A stretch of 64,000 bases of DNA from Tautonia rosea (GCF_012958305.1 NZ_JABBYO010000010.1:174023-238022); one strand, 5' to 3'. Numbered from the stretch's first letter, positions 8,001 to 18,354 are shown. Notes: generated by a model from the letters alone, not told the origin. Translations and numbers: made by a program.

Positions 8001-8474
8001 TTGAGGGGCCTTCGGGAGCGTGTTGCGATGTTCCGTCTTCGCCTCCCGATCCGGTGGCCGATCAGCCGGAAAACCGATCGCCCCTGGAACCAGTGGTTCG
8101 GCGACCGAGGGGAACGGGCCGCCTCCCGATACCTGCGCCGAAAGGGGATGCGCATCCTCTGCCGGAGCTACCGAACCCCTCGCGGAGAGATTGATCTGGT
8201 CGCCCGAGACGGGGACACGCTCGTCTTCGTCGAGGTCAAGACCCGTCGCCGAGGGCAGCCCGCCGAGGCCGTGACCCTGGACAAGCAACGGCGGATCACC
8301 CGCGCCTCGCTCCAGTTCCTCAAGTGGCACGGCCTGCTCGACGCGGCTCGTCCGGTCCCCTGCCGGTTCGACATCGTGGCAATTGTCTGGCCCGACGGCC
8401 TTGGCCGGCCGACCATCGAGCACTTCCCCGACGCCTTCGACGCCGCCGGACCTCGAGGGCAATTCTTCGTCTAG
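8001..8474 (+). CDS. yraN: YraN/UPF0102 family nuclease-fold protein
   Basis: A 157-aa UPF0102 protein of the Holliday-junction-resolvase-like PD-(D/E)XK fold. Motifs seen: GDRGERAASRYLRRKGMRIL (helix, about 34-53), then RTPRGEIDLVARDGDTLVFV with Asp of EIDLV and the E-x-K of VEVKTRRRG (about 78-86), which form the typical nuclease core. TTG 8001 has AGGAGG at the ideal 5-nt spacing; ATG 8028 is an alternative that removes nine residues and has a weaker GGGAG. Bacterial YraN has no settled function; a role in DNA processing is inferred from fold. It follows a small lipoprotein gene. Confidence 0.9.
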   Translation: MRGLRERVAMFRLRLPIRWPISRKTDRPWNQWFGDRGERAASRYLRRKGMRILCRSYRTPRGEIDLVARDGDTLVFVEVKTRRRGQPAEAVTLDKQRRITRASLQFLKWHGLLDAARPVPCRFDIVAIVWPDGLGRPTIEHFPDAFDAAGPRGQFFV

Positions 8475-8703
8475 AAGGTTGTTCCCTGGCGGGTCGGGGC
8501 CGCGTCAGGCTCGACCATCGATCCGACGCTCGTCGGCTCGGTGACGGAAATCGGTCAGGTGTGGTTGAAGAATTCCGAGCAATGCGCAGCCTTGCCTGGC
8601 AAAATGTGGCCCGGCGCCCCCTTTTGATCAAGAAAGGGCAATGGCCCGCGCCAGGTCCGAGCCCGCCTTGCCCGCCCTGCGAGTCACCTCAAGAGGATTC
8701 CTC

Positions 8704-11346
8704 GTGTTGCGTTCACGAATTGGCATGGTCTTCCTGACGGCCTGTCTCTTTCTTTCTTCGTCCTGGGCGAAGGCTCAGGAACCGATCCCGAGGGTCGGCC
8801 TCGACGAGGCCTCCGGCGGAACCCTGGTGACGACCCAGCAGCGCCTCAGGCCCGCTGGCACGTCGGTCGAATTCCCCGGTCGGCCGGTTGATGTGGCCGT
8901 CTCGCCCGACGGCTCTCTCGTGGTAGCCAAGGACAATCGCGGCGTGCTCCTCATCGACGCCCAGACCTGGCAGATCAACCAGCGTCTTGCCTTCCCCGAC
9001 GGCGGCGGGTCGATGCACGGCATCGCCGTTTCCCAGGACGGCCGGCGATTCTGGGCCACCTCGGCACAAAGCCATCTTTACGAGGCCACCCTCGCCGATG
9101 ACGGAGCCTTCGCCTGGTCCCGCACCTACGACCTGCCCGGACCCAACGGCGAAGGACCCTCACACGCCTGCGGCATCGCCCTGAACGAGGATGAGACGGT
9201 CGCCTACGTCGCCCTCTCCCGGAACAACTCGATCGGTCAAGTCGATCTGACGACCGGCGCGGTTGTCCGCGAGATTCCCGTCGGTGTCGCGCCGTTTGAC
9301 GTGGAGCTGGATCCGAGCGGAACGGTTCTTTATGTCTCCAACTGGGGAGGCCGACGCCCGCTCGACGGTGAACAGACCGCGCTGTCGTCCGGCACTCCCG
9401 TGCTCGTCGACGATCGTGGCGTCGCCAAGAGCGGGACCGTGGGTAAGGTCGATCTGGAGCAAGGCGCCATGACGGTCGAGGTCGCCACCGGCCTGCACCC
9501 GAGCGACCTGGTGCTCGACCCCCGCGCCGGCCGCCTCTATGTCGCCAACGCGAATTCCGACACCGTGGGCATCCTCAACGTGTCGAACGGCGCCTTCTCC
9601 GAGGTGGCCGAGATCCTCGTCCGCCCCGACCCCACCTTGCCCTTCGGCAGCGCTTCGAACGCGCTGGCCCTCTCCGAAGACGGCGGGACGCTCTACGTCG
9701 CCAACGGTGGCAACAACGCTGTGGCCGTCGTCTCGCTGAACGACGACCGAACCGGTGGTGCGGTGCTCGGCTTCATCCCGGCGGGATGGTATCCCGGTGG
9801 GCTGGCTCTCGGCCCCGACGGCCACCTGTTCATTGCCAATATCAAGGGGCTCGGCTCTCGAAGCGAGCCGGAAGACCCCGCCAAGGGGCGATCGGTCTAC
9901 GCCTACCTCGGCACCGTTCAGAAGGTCGCCCCGGCCGACACCGAGACGCTGGCTGATTGGACCGCCCAGGTCCTCGAAGACTCCCGAGTCCCTCAGGCGC
10001 TCCGCGCCTGGGAACGGGAACAGGTCCGGGCCGACATCGCCCCCCGCCCTGTTCCCGAGCGTCTGGGAGAGCCCTCGGTCTTCGAGCACGTCGTCTACGT
10101 CATCAAGGAAAATCGCACGTATGATCAGGTCTTCGGCGACTTCCCCCAGGGTGAAGGCGATCCGAACCTCACCATCTTCGGCCGTGAAATCACGCCCAAC
10201 CATCACGCCCTGGCCGAGCAGTTCGTCCTGCTCGACAACTATTACTGCAACGGCGTCAACTCGGCCGACGGCCATTCCTGGTCGACCGAAGGGAACGTGA
10301 CCGACCACCTCGAAAAAGCCTTCGGCGGCTTCACCCGGAGCTACACCTTCGGCGACGATCCGCTGAACTATTCCTCGACCGGGTTCATCTGGGATAACGT
10401 CCTGCTGCACGGCCTTTCCTTTCGCAACTACGGCGAGATGGACTATGCCGAACCCGTCCCGAAGGACGCCACCTTCGTGCAAATTTATGAAGATTTTCTC
10501 AACGGCACGAATGAGATTACGTTCACCCAGAACATCGGTATCGACACCCTCCGCCGCTACTCCAGCCCCAACTTCCCCGGCTGGAACATGAAGATTCCCG
10601 AAGTGCTTCGCGCTGACCGCTTCCTCAAGGAGCTGGCCGAATTCGAGGAAACCGGCACGTTCCCCAACTTCGTGATCCTTTACCTCCCCCAGGATCACGG
10701 CTCGGGCACGACTCCCGGCATGCCCACCCCGAACGCCCACATGGCCGACAACGACCTGGCCCTCGGCCGGATCGTCGAGGGGATCAGCGCCAGCCGATTC
10801 TGGCCGAAAACCTGCATCTTCGTCATCGAAGACGACCCGCAAAACGGCTTCGATCACATCGACGGCCACCGCTCCATTTGCCTCGTCGCTTCCCCCTACA
10901 CGAAGCGAGGGGCCGTGGTCAGCGAGTTCTACAACCAGACCTCCGTCCTGCACACCATGGAGCGCATCCTCGGCCTGCCTCCCATGAATCAGATGGATGC
11001 CATGTCTCCCTTGATGACCGAGTGCTTCACCGACGAGCCCGACTTCACCCCTTACACTGCCCTGCCCGTCACCGTCCCGCTCGACGAACTGAACAAGCAG
11101 GTCAGCCAGCTTCCTCCCGGACAGCGCGTCTGGGCCGAGGCCAGTCTCGCCCAGGATTTCACCGTCTTCGACCGCGCCGATGAGGACACCCTCAACCGCA
11201 TCCTCTGGCACTTCGCCAAGGGGGCGGACACCCCCTATCCCGCTCACCTCGCCGGCGCCCACGGCACCGGCCTCAAGGGTCGCAAGCTCATCCACGTCGA
11301 GTTCGAGGATGATGACGACGAGGAAGATGACGACGACGATGACTGA
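8704..11346 (+). CDS. Secreted beta-propeller plus phosphoesterase protein with acidic tail
   Basis: An 880-aa exported protein. GTG 8704 (SD AGAGGA) directly precedes a signal peptide, RSRIGMVFLTACLFLSSSWA-KAQ; the open frame to 8641 adds only a basic non-signal stretch. Residues about 50-420 form a YVTN/NHL-type propeller with recurring DVAVSPDGS, LYVANANSDTVG and LYVANGGNNAVAVV blades. A phosphoesterase-superfamily domain (PF04185, related to phospholipase C/acid phosphatase) begins near VVYVIKENRTYDQVFGD (about 462-478) and continues with FVLLDNYYCNGVNSADGHSW and PQDHGSGTTPG, which carry the alkaline-phosphatase-like metal-site residues. The C-terminus is a run of Asp/Glu (EFEDDDDEEDDDDDD). 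It is probably a periplasmic or outer-surface phosphoester hydrolase; substrate unknown. Confidence 0.88.
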   Translation: MLRSRIGMVFLTACLFLSSSWAKAQEPIPRVGLDEASGGTLVTTQQRLRPAGTSVEFPGRPVDVAVSPDGSLVVAKDNRGVLLIDAQTWQINQRLAFPDGGGSMHGIAVSQDGRRFWATSAQSHLYEATLADDGAFAWSRTYDLPGPNGEGPSHACGIALNEDETVAYVALSRNNSIGQVDLTTGAVVREIPVGVAPFDVELDPSGTVLYVSNWGGRRPLDGEQTALSSGTPVLVDDRGVAKSGTVGKVDLEQGAMTVEVATGLHPSDLVLDPRAGRLYVANANSDTVGILNVSNGAFSEVAEILVRPDPTLPFGSASNALALSEDGGTLYVANGGNNAVAVVSLNDDRTGGAVLGFIPAGWYPGGLALGPDGHLFIANIKGLGSRSEPEDPAKGRSVYAYLGTVQKVAPADTETLADWTAQVLEDSRVPQALRAWEREQVRADIAPRPVPERLGEPSVFEHVVYVIKENRTYDQVFGDFPQGEGDPNLTIFGREITPNHHALAEQFVLLDNYYCNGVNSADGHSWSTEGNVTDHLEKAFGGFTRSYTFGDDPLNYSSTGFIWDNVLLHGLSFRNYGEMDYAEPVPKDATFVQIYEDFLNGTNEITFTQNIGIDTLRRYSSPNFPGWNMKIPEVLRADRFLKELAEFEETGTFPNFVILYLPQDHGSGTTPGMPTPNAHMADNDLALGRIVEGISASRFWPKTCIFVIEDDPQNGFDHIDGHRSICLVASPYTKRGAVVSEFYNQTSVLHTMERILGLPPMNQMDAMSPLMTECFTDEPDFTPYTALPVTVPLDELNKQVSQLPPGQRVWAEASLAQDFTVFDRADEDTLNRILWHFAKGADTPYPAHLAGAHGTGLKGRKLIHVEFEDDDDEEDDDDDD

Positions 11347-11371
11347 TCGCTCGCCGATCCGGTATCCTCGG

Positions 11372-11406
11372 GGGAGGGTGCTTCGCTGAGCCGCGATCAC
11401 CCTCCC
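11372..11406 (+). terminator. Hairpin after the phosphoesterase gene
   Basis: GGGAGGGTG (11372-11380) and CACCCTCCC (11398-11406) form a perfect 9-bp stem with a 17-nt loop, 26 nt after the stop codon. The following bases are only weakly T-rich. Confidence 0.5.
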
Positions 11407-11430
11407 TTCCCGATCGAGGGACCCAATGCC

Positions 11431-12188
11431 ATGCCAATCCACGACTGGACCTGCGTCCCGGCGGGGACTTTTCACGACGTCCACCACGAGTGGATCTCGA
11501 CGATCAAGCGAGCCCTGAACGACGGACTTCTGCCGGACAGGTCCTATGCCATGGCCGAGCAGATCGCCGGCGGCATGGGTCCCAATGTCTTGACACTGGA
11601 GCGGCCCTCGCCTCGGGTTCCGCTTCCGGAGCCGGGCCAGGACGGGGCTTTGGCCCTCGCGACTCGACCGCCTCAGGTCCGCTTCCATGCCGGTCGAGAG
11701 GACGACCTCCTCGCCCGGAAGGCCAAGGCGGTGGTCGTCCGCCATTCGAGCGATCATCGCGTCGTGGCCATGATTGAACTGGTCTCGCCGGGAACCAAAA
11801 GCAGCCGATACGCCATCGATGCCTTCGTCCGTAAAGTCCGCGATGCGCTTCACGCGGGCATCCACCTCCTGATCGTCGATCTCTTCCCCCCAGCCCCCGC
11901 GACCCCCACGGCATTCACCAGGTGATCTGGGAGGAAGGCAGCCCCGGAGACTTCCCCTTGAACGCCGACGAGCCTCTGACCTGCGTCTCCTACATCGGCG
12001 GCCTCATCGGCGAGGTCTTTCTCGAACCCGTCGCAGTCGGACGCCCCTTGCCCGAAATGCCCTTGTTCCTCTCCGATGCCATCTATGTCCCCGTGCCCCT
12101 TGAGGTCACCTACGCACGTGCCTGGGATGCCGTCCCCGCCGTCTGGCGCAACGCCATCGCCTCAATCCCTCCCCAATCTTCCACCTGA
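11431..12188 (+). pseudogene. DUF4058 family gene split by a frameshift
   Basis: The first part (11431-11925) encodes MPIHDWTCVPAGTFHDVHHE, the standard DUF4058 N-terminus, through VVAMIELVSPGTKSS and HLLIVDLFPP. The frame then drifts into APATPTAF and stops. The expected continuation, RDPHGIHQVIWEEG, is present in another frame and runs on (annotated start GTG 11922) to TYARAWDAVPAVWR at 12188, completing a normal domain of about 250 aa. The break lies in a C-rich stretch with C6 at 11886-11891, C5 at 11894-11898 and C5 at 11903-11907; one missing base there explains it. Sequencing error, genuine inactivation and programmed slippage are all possible. DUF4058 is frequent in planctomycetes and cyanobacteria and may be nuclease-related. 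Confidence 0.8.
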
Positions 12189-12442
12189 CCCTCCCCCCTT
12201 CAATTGCCCCGATTCCGTTAACCTGGGGCACTTGCGAAAGTGATTCGGACGTGAGAAACTGTCGCCCGCGCCTCCAAAGCCGTGGCCGAAGGGTGGGACT
12301 CCTTGCGTTCTTGCATGGCTGATTGCTAGCGTTGAGCAAAGACCGATCCCCGATGGCAGGCGGATCGAGGACGGAGGAATCGTCCTGGGCGGGCCGGGGG
12401 AATCCGGCGGGCGGGGCAATTGCATCGATTGAGGAAACAGCG

Positions 12443-15400
12443 ATGAGTCGACAGGGTCGTCGAGCAGTGCGGGCGTTGCTTCGTCGTCGGAGGGTGCGGG
12501 GGCATCGGTTGGTCGTCGAGCCGATGGAGCGTCGGGAGTTACTGGCGACGATCCAGGTGACCACCCTGACCGATGCGCTTGCCCCGATCCCCGGGCAGGT
12601 CAGCTTGCGCTCGGCCATCGAGGCGATCAATGCCGGGGGCACCATCAACCCCGACATTCTTGCCAATACCACCGGCACCTTTGGCGATAACGACCGAATC
12701 GTCTTCAATGGCCTGAGCGGGTCGATCACCCTGGTCGGCAGCTTGCCCGACCTGTCGGTGCCAGTCGTCCTCGACGGCACTTCGGGGGCCGGGTTCTCGG
12801 ACCGTCCGGTTCTGACGATCGACGGCGACCGCGTGGCCAATCGCACGATTCGGATCACGGGGCCGAACGTGACGATCCAGTCCCTGGCGATCGTCGGCAG
12901 CCGAGGAGCCGGGGTCGAGATCACCGGCCTGGCCGCGACCGGGGCGATTCTGCAAGGCAATCACATCGGCGTTGATGCGGCCGGGACGACCTCCGATCCG
13001 AACCTCGGCGGCGGTGTGGTCGTGACCAACGGCGCGAGCAACGCCCGAATCGGCGGAGCGCTGGCGGCTCCTTTCGTGCTCGGGACCGTCGGCAACGTGA
13101 TCGCCGGCAACGACACCGATAACGTCCTGCTCAACGAGGTCCAGAACGTCCTCGTGCAGGGGAATTTCATCGGGACCGACCGCACCGGAACGGTCGCCTT
13201 GCGTGACGGGATCATGGGGGTCGATGGCCACGGTGTCCAGATCGTCGCCGGATCGGGCCACACCGTTGGCGGCCTGACGGCGAACCTGGGCAACCTGATC
13301 TCCGGGAACGGCATCAACGGCGTTGAGGTCCGCTCGGGCAATGCGAACCGGATTGCCGCGAACCGCATCGGCACGGCGGTCGATGGTGTCAGCCCGCTCC
13401 GCAACGAGTTCCTCGGCATTCGCCTTCACCAGGCGTCGACCAACAATACGATTGGAGGCGCCAACGCGACCCCCTTCGTTCTCTCGGCCGGGAACCTCGT
13501 CGCTCACAACGGTGGCGACGGCATTCGCATCCAGGGGCCAGGAACCACAGGAAACCTCGTGGCCGGCAACTTCGTCGGTGTCGATGTGACGGGAACGATC
13601 GCCCGAGAGAACCTCGACACCGGCATCGAGATCAACAACGCCACTCTCAACACCATCGGCGGTACCGGCGTCGGGATGGGCAACCTCATCTCCGGCAACC
13701 GGGGCGACGGCATCTTGCTCGCCAACGCCGGCGCGGCGAATAACCTGATCCAGGGGAACCGGATCGGCACCAACGCCTCGGGCACGTCGGCCTTGCCGAA
13801 CCAGGAAGACGGCATTGAGATCAACGGCGGCCTCAATAACACCATCGGTGGCGCAGCGGCCGGGGCTGGCAACTTAATCTCCGGCAACGGCAGCGACGGC
13901 ATCGAACTGGAACGAACCTCCTCCGGAAACGTGGTTCAGGGGAACCTGATCGGCACCAATTTCGACGGCTCGGCCGCCGTGCCCAATGTTGAGAACGGCG
14001 TGCGGCTCGATGCCGGGCTGGTCAATGTGGGCGGGACCCCCCAGTTCCTCGGCGCTGTGAACAACACGATCGGTGGCGTGAACGCCTCCAGCGGGGTCCG
14101 CACCGCGGGCAATCTGATTTCCGGCAACGGCCACAACGGCATCTTGCTCTACGGCGGGCCGACCTCGAACAACGCGATCCTCGGCAACTTCATCGGCACG
14201 AACGCCAACGGATCGAGCGCGATCGGCAACACGAGGCATGGCATCCTGCTCGAAGGGGCCTCGAACAACACGATCGGCGGCGAAAATATCAGCATCAATC
14301 CGGGAACGCTCCGCGCGGGCAATCTCGTTTCCGGCAACGGCGGCGATGGCATCCGCCTGACAACCTTGCTGAACGAACCCGGCGGCAACAACGCCGCCAG
14401 TGCCTCGAACCTCATCTCCGGCAACTTCGTCGGCACGAACCCCTCGGGATCGCTGCCCATCGGCAACGCCGGGGCGGGCATTGCGTTGATCGGCGTGGCG
14501 AATCCCGTCGGTGGCGTCTCCGGCAACACGATCGGCGGCGTGAACGGTGCCCCTGCCGGCCTGAGACGCGGCAATCTGATTTCCGGCAACATCGGGCCGG
14601 GGCTCTTGCTCCAGGGCGAGGCGGCTTCGGGGAACATCGCCCTCGGCAATTTCGTCGGCACGAACGTGACCGGATTGAGCGCGATCGGCAACGCGGTCGG
14701 GATTCTCCTGAGTGACGCTCCGAGCAACACGCTCGGCGAAGGAAACGTCATCTCCGGCAATCTCAGCCACGGTGTCCATCTGACCGGAACTGGCAGCACG
14801 TCCAACGCGCTGACCGGCAACTTCATCGGCCTTGGCCCCGTCGGTGCGACGGCCGTGCCCAATGGCGGCGACGGAGTTCGGATCGAGGGGGCCTCGGCCA
14901 ACAGCCTGACCCGCAACGTCGTCTCCAGCAACCTTGGGACCGGCATCGCACTGATCGGTCCCGGCGCGACGAACAACGTCATCCGGTCGGGGCGAATCGG
15001 AACCGACGACGTCGGCCTTGCCGCCCGAGGCAACCTCGGCGGCGGAATTCTCCTGATCAACGCCAGCGGCAACACCATCGGCGGTGTGCTCCCGGCTGAT
15101 GGCAACATCATCTCGGGCAACGCCGGATCGGGCATCGTGCTGCAAGGATCGGGCACCTCGAACACCCAGATCAACGGCAACGTGATCGGCCTCGACGCCA
15201 CCGGAGAGGCCCCGCTCGGTAACGCGGCTCATGGCGTGGCGATCCTCAACGGGGCCTCGGCCAACCGTGTGGGAGGAGACGTGGCCGGCTCCGGCAACCT
15301 CATCTCCGGCAACGGAGGCGATGGCGTCGTCCTTGCCGCCGGGGCGTTTGAGAACCTGGTTTCGGGCAACGTCATTGGTGCCAATGTCGTCGGGACCGTG

Positions 15401-18292
15401 GCGCGAGGCAATGGCGGAACCGGCGTCCGCATTTCCGACTCGGCCCGCAACACCATCGGCGGCCGGTCGAACCTGATCTCCGGCAACGGTGTTTTCGGCC
15501 TGACGATCGCCGGCGGCTCGGCCTCAGGGAATGTCGTCTCGGGCAACCTGATCGGCACCAACCTCGCCGGCACGGCCAGCCTCGGCACGCAGCAGATTGG
15601 TCTGGTGATCCTCAACGCCCCGAACAACCGGGTCGAGAATGGCAACCTCATCGCCGGGCACTCGGGAGACGGTCTTCAGGTCATCGGTTCCTCGGCGTCG
15701 GGTAACCTGATTGACGGTAACCTCATCGGCACCGACGAAACCGGCCTCGACGGGCTGGGGAACGCCCGAGGGGTTTTCCTCGACATCGCGCCCAACAACG
15801 TCCTGGCAGGCAACGTCATCTCCGGGAACCGCAACGATGGCGTGATGGTGCTCAACGGCGCGAACGGGAACCTGCTCACGGGCAACCTCATCGGCCTGGC
15901 CGGCCCGACCGGCTCCCTTGCTCGACCGAACCTCAGCGGCGTTCTGATCGTCAACGCCAACAACACCTCGCTCGACTCCAACGCCATCAGCGGCAACCGA
16001 GGCTTCGGCGTCGCCCTGGCCAGCACCTCCGGTAACTTCCTGACGAACAACCTGATCGGGACAAATCGCCAGGGCATCGCCGCCCGGCCGAACACGTTGC
16101 ACGGGGTGATGGTCCTCAACGCCCGGAACAACACCCTGTCGGCCAATGTCCTTTCCGGCAACCGCCTGTTCGGCGTCGAGCTGCGCGACGGCTCCGACGG
16201 CAATACCCTGATCGACAACCTCATCGGCACCGACCGCACCGGCCAGTTCGCCATCGCCAATCAGCGCGACGGCGTCTTCCTCGACAACGCCGCGTCGAAC
16301 CGCCTTGAGCGAAATGTCATCTCGGGAAATCTCGGTAACGGCGTGATGGCCATTTCCCAGGCGTCAAACACGGTGCTGATCGGCAACTTCATCGGCACGA
16401 ACCGCGACGGCTCGGCCATCCTGTCCAACCGAGGCAGCGGCGTGATCGCCGCCGGGCCGTCGAACATGACCCTGCAAAGCAATGTTGTCTCGGGCAACAT
16501 CGGGTTCGGCATCGCCCTGGTCGGCGGCACCGGCAACGTGATTGCCGACAGCTTTGTCGGCACCAATGCCCTGGGAGAGGCCGCCCTGAGCAATCGCTTG
16601 GTCGGCGTCTTGCTGCTGAACGCGCCGGGCAACACGGTTCTCAACTCCGTGATTGCCGCCAACGGGGTGGTCGATCGTCGGGGGAACCTCCGGATCGACG
16701 GACCCGGAAGCACCGGCAATCGCGTGCTCGGCAGCTTCATCGGCACCGACCGCACCGGCTCCCGATCGCTCGACCCTCAGGCCGGCAACGTCCAGACGGG
16801 TCTTCCCACCACCCCCAACGACGGCACCCCGGGCGCGAGCGATCGCCGGACGTTCGACCCCCGCAACGACGGTATCGTGATCGCCGACGGCGCCTCGAAC
16901 AACACGATCGGCGGCATCGACACCGGCCAGGGGAACGTCATCTCCGGCAACCGGATCGGTGTCTACATTCGAGGCCAGTCCGCCCGCAACCTCCTTCAGG
17001 GGAACCGGATCGGCACGAACCGAGACGGATCGGCCGCCGTGGCCAACAGCGACGGCGTGATCGTCATGAACTCCTCGAACAACACGATTGGCGGCACCGG
17101 CCCATCGGTGAGGAACCTGATCTCCGGCAACCTCGAAGTCGGCGTCCGTCTGACCAGCATCGCCTTTGACGAGCCCCGCGCCCCGGCCTCGGGCAACCTC
17201 GTCGCGGGCAACTTCATCGGCACCGACGCAACAGGCAACGCCGCCCTGGCCAACCGCCAGGGGATCTTCATCTACGGCGCGGCCGGCAACCAGATCGGCC
17301 TCGGCTCGTTCACCGATCCAAACGGCGGCGGCAACCTGCTCTCGGGGAACCGCGAGGTCGGCCTTCAGATTCTCAATGCCGACACGATCAACGCTGTCAC
17401 CGTCCTCACCCCCGCCGGCCCGCAGATCGTCCCGTATCCTCCGGCCGTCGGTGCGGTCACCACAGGAAACATCGTGGCCGGCAACCGTGTCGGAACCAAC
17501 GCCGCCGGCACCGCTCGGCTGCCGAATTTCCAGGGCATCTTCGTGAGCGATGCCCCCGGAAACACCATTGCCGACAACCTGATCAGCGGGAATTCCCAGG
17601 TCGGTTTGAACATCACCGCATTCAATGCCATCAACAACCTCGTGACTGGAAACCGGATCGGCCCCGACATCAACAATACGATTGGCACCGTCGGCAACGG
17701 GTTTGCCGATCCGAACGGCCTCGGCTCAGGCCTGTTCCTCAATCAGGTGGTTGACGGTGCGAACACCATCGCCTCGACCAACGACATCCGAGGCAACGTC
17801 ACCGCTCAGACCCGTACCCGGACGATTGCCGCCGGGCCGTACGTCGAGCGGGTGATCCCCGTCTTCAATCCCACCACCGGCGCATTGATCCGGATCGACG
17901 TTCGCATCAACGGCTATCTGAGCCGCGATGCCTCCCGGACGCTCAACCTGGCCAACTTCAGCCTGGTTCCCAACACCACGGGCGCTGCTCCCATTCCGAT
18001 CGCCTCAGTTTCTTACGACGAGGTGGCCCGGATGCTCTCCATCACGCCGAGCAGTCCGATTGCCCCTGGTCAATCGGTCCTCCTGACCCTCGTTGGCCGC
18101 GCTCCCGGCGGCTTGCAATCACGGCCAGGCCCCGGCATTTCCCCGGCCTTCCTCGCCGGCAGCGGCTTCGCCGGGACGAATTTCACCCAGGTCCTCACCA
18201 TCCCTGCCCCGGGAACCTCCCTTGCGGCCCGACGGGCCGGTGGCCCTTCGGCACTCGGCGTCGATCTTCTGCTCGCCGGCTCCGGTCGCTGA
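12443..18292 (+). CDS. Giant parallel beta-helix surface protein with LEPR-XLL-type N-terminus
   Basis: ATG 12443 follows GAGGA at 7 nt and begins MSRQGRRAVRALLRRRRVRG, after which VEPMERRELLA matches the planctomycete LEPR-XLL anchor/export signal. A longer frame to 12323 is not supported. The 1,949-aa product then consists almost wholly of right-handed parallel beta-helix rungs; the recurring unit reads GNLISGNGGDGI, then GNFIGTN, then a G..A.GN segment and NNTIGG, and is repeated dozens of times from residue about 130 to 1,780. A beta-sandwich-like tail near 1,800-1,910 contains RIDVRINGYLSRDASRTLNL. Such proteins are adhesin- or polysaccharide-lyase-like structural proteins at the planctomycete cell surface; no active site is visible. 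It is monocistronic with a terminator at 18319-18354. Confidence 0.9.
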   Translation: MSRQGRRAVRALLRRRRVRGHRLVVEPMERRELLATIQVTTLTDALAPIPGQVSLRSAIEAINAGGTINPDILANTTGTFGDNDRIVFNGLSGSITLVGSLPDLSVPVVLDGTSGAGFSDRPVLTIDGDRVANRTIRITGPNVTIQSLAIVGSRGAGVEITGLAATGAILQGNHIGVDAAGTTSDPNLGGGVVVTNGASNARIGGALAAPFVLGTVGNVIAGNDTDNVLLNEVQNVLVQGNFIGTDRTGTVALRDGIMGVDGHGVQIVAGSGHTVGGLTANLGNLISGNGINGVEVRSGNANRIAANRIGTAVDGVSPLRNEFLGIRLHQASTNNTIGGANATPFVLSAGNLVAHNGGDGIRIQGPGTTGNLVAGNFVGVDVTGTIARENLDTGIEINNATLNTIGGTGVGMGNLISGNRGDGILLANAGAANNLIQGNRIGTNASGTSALPNQEDGIEINGGLNNTIGGAAAGAGNLISGNGSDGIELERTSSGNVVQGNLIGTNFDGSAAVPNVENGVRLDAGLVNVGGTPQFLGAVNNTIGGVNASSGVRTAGNLISGNGHNGILLYGGPTSNNAILGNFIGTNANGSSAIGNTRHGILLEGASNNTIGGENISINPGTLRAGNLVSGNGGDGIRLTTLLNEPGGNNAASASNLISGNFVGTNPSGSLPIGNAGAGIALIGVANPVGGVSGNTIGGVNGAPAGLRRGNLISGNIGPGLLLQGEAASGNIALGNFVGTNVTGLSAIGNAVGILLSDAPSNTLGEGNVISGNLSHGVHLTGTGSTSNALTGNFIGLGPVGATAVPNGGDGVRIEGASANSLTRNVVSSNLGTGIALIGPGATNNVIRSGRIGTDDVGLAARGNLGGGILLINASGNTIGGVLPADGNIISGNAGSGIVLQGSGTSNTQINGNVIGLDATGEAPLGNAAHGVAILNGASANRVGGDVAGSGNLISGNGGDGVVLAAGAFENLVSGNVIGANVVGTVARGNGGTGVRISDSARNTIGGRSNLISGNGVFGLTIAGGSASGNVVSGNLIGTNLAGTASLGTQQIGLVILNAPNNRVENGNLIAGHSGDGLQVIGSSASGNLIDGNLIGTDETGLDGLGNARGVFLDIAPNNVLAGNVISGNRNDGVMVLNGANGNLLTGNLIGLAGPTGSLARPNLSGVLIVNANNTSLDSNAISGNRGFGVALASTSGNFLTNNLIGTNRQGIAARPNTLHGVMVLNARNNTLSANVLSGNRLFGVELRDGSDGNTLIDNLIGTDRTGQFAIANQRDGVFLDNAASNRLERNVISGNLGNGVMAISQASNTVLIGNFIGTNRDGSAILSNRGSGVIAAGPSNMTLQSNVVSGNIGFGIALVGGTGNVIADSFVGTNALGEAALSNRLVGVLLLNAPGNTVLNSVIAANGVVDRRGNLRIDGPGSTGNRVLGSFIGTDRTGSRSLDPQAGNVQTGLPTTPNDGTPGASDRRTFDPRNDGIVIADGASNNTIGGIDTGQGNVISGNRIGVYIRGQSARNLLQGNRIGTNRDGSAAVANSDGVIVMNSSNNTIGGTGPSVRNLISGNLEVGVRLTSIAFDEPRAPASGNLVAGNFIGTDATGNAALANRQGIFIYGAAGNQIGLGSFTDPNGGGNLLSGNREVGLQILNADTINAVTVLTPAGPQIVPYPPAVGAVTTGNIVAGNRVGTNAAGTARLPNFQGIFVSDAPGNTIADNLISGNSQVGLNITAFNAINNLVTGNRIGPDINNTIGTVGNGFADPNGLGSGLFLNQVVDGANTIASTNDIRGNVTAQTRTRTIAAGPYVERVIPVFNPTTGALIRIDVRINGYLSRDASRTLNLANFSLVPNTTGAAPIPIASVSYDEVARMLSITPSSPIAPGQSVLLTLVGRAPGGLQSRPGPGISPAFLAGSGFAGTNFTQVLTIPAPGTSLAARRAGGPSALGVDLLLAGSGR

Positions 18293-18318
18293 TCGGCTTA
18301 TTGAGATGCAAACACAAT

Positions 18319-18354
18319 GGGGGCGATCCGGCAACCCTCGCCGCGACCGCCCCC
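18319..18354 (+). terminator. Terminator of the beta-helix gene
   Basis: GGGGGCG (18319-18325) pairs with CGCCCCC (18348-18354), and TGTCTTCTCC follows. It sits between the convergent beta-helix and Dabb genes, 27 nt after the former's stop. Confidence 0.55.

Noticed and set aside
9160..11865. Long minus-strand open frame (901 codons) opposite the phosphoesterase and DUF4058 genes
   Set aside because: It mirrors high-GC codon bias of the plus-strand gene, has no recognisable domain and runs across two genes and an intergenic terminator.
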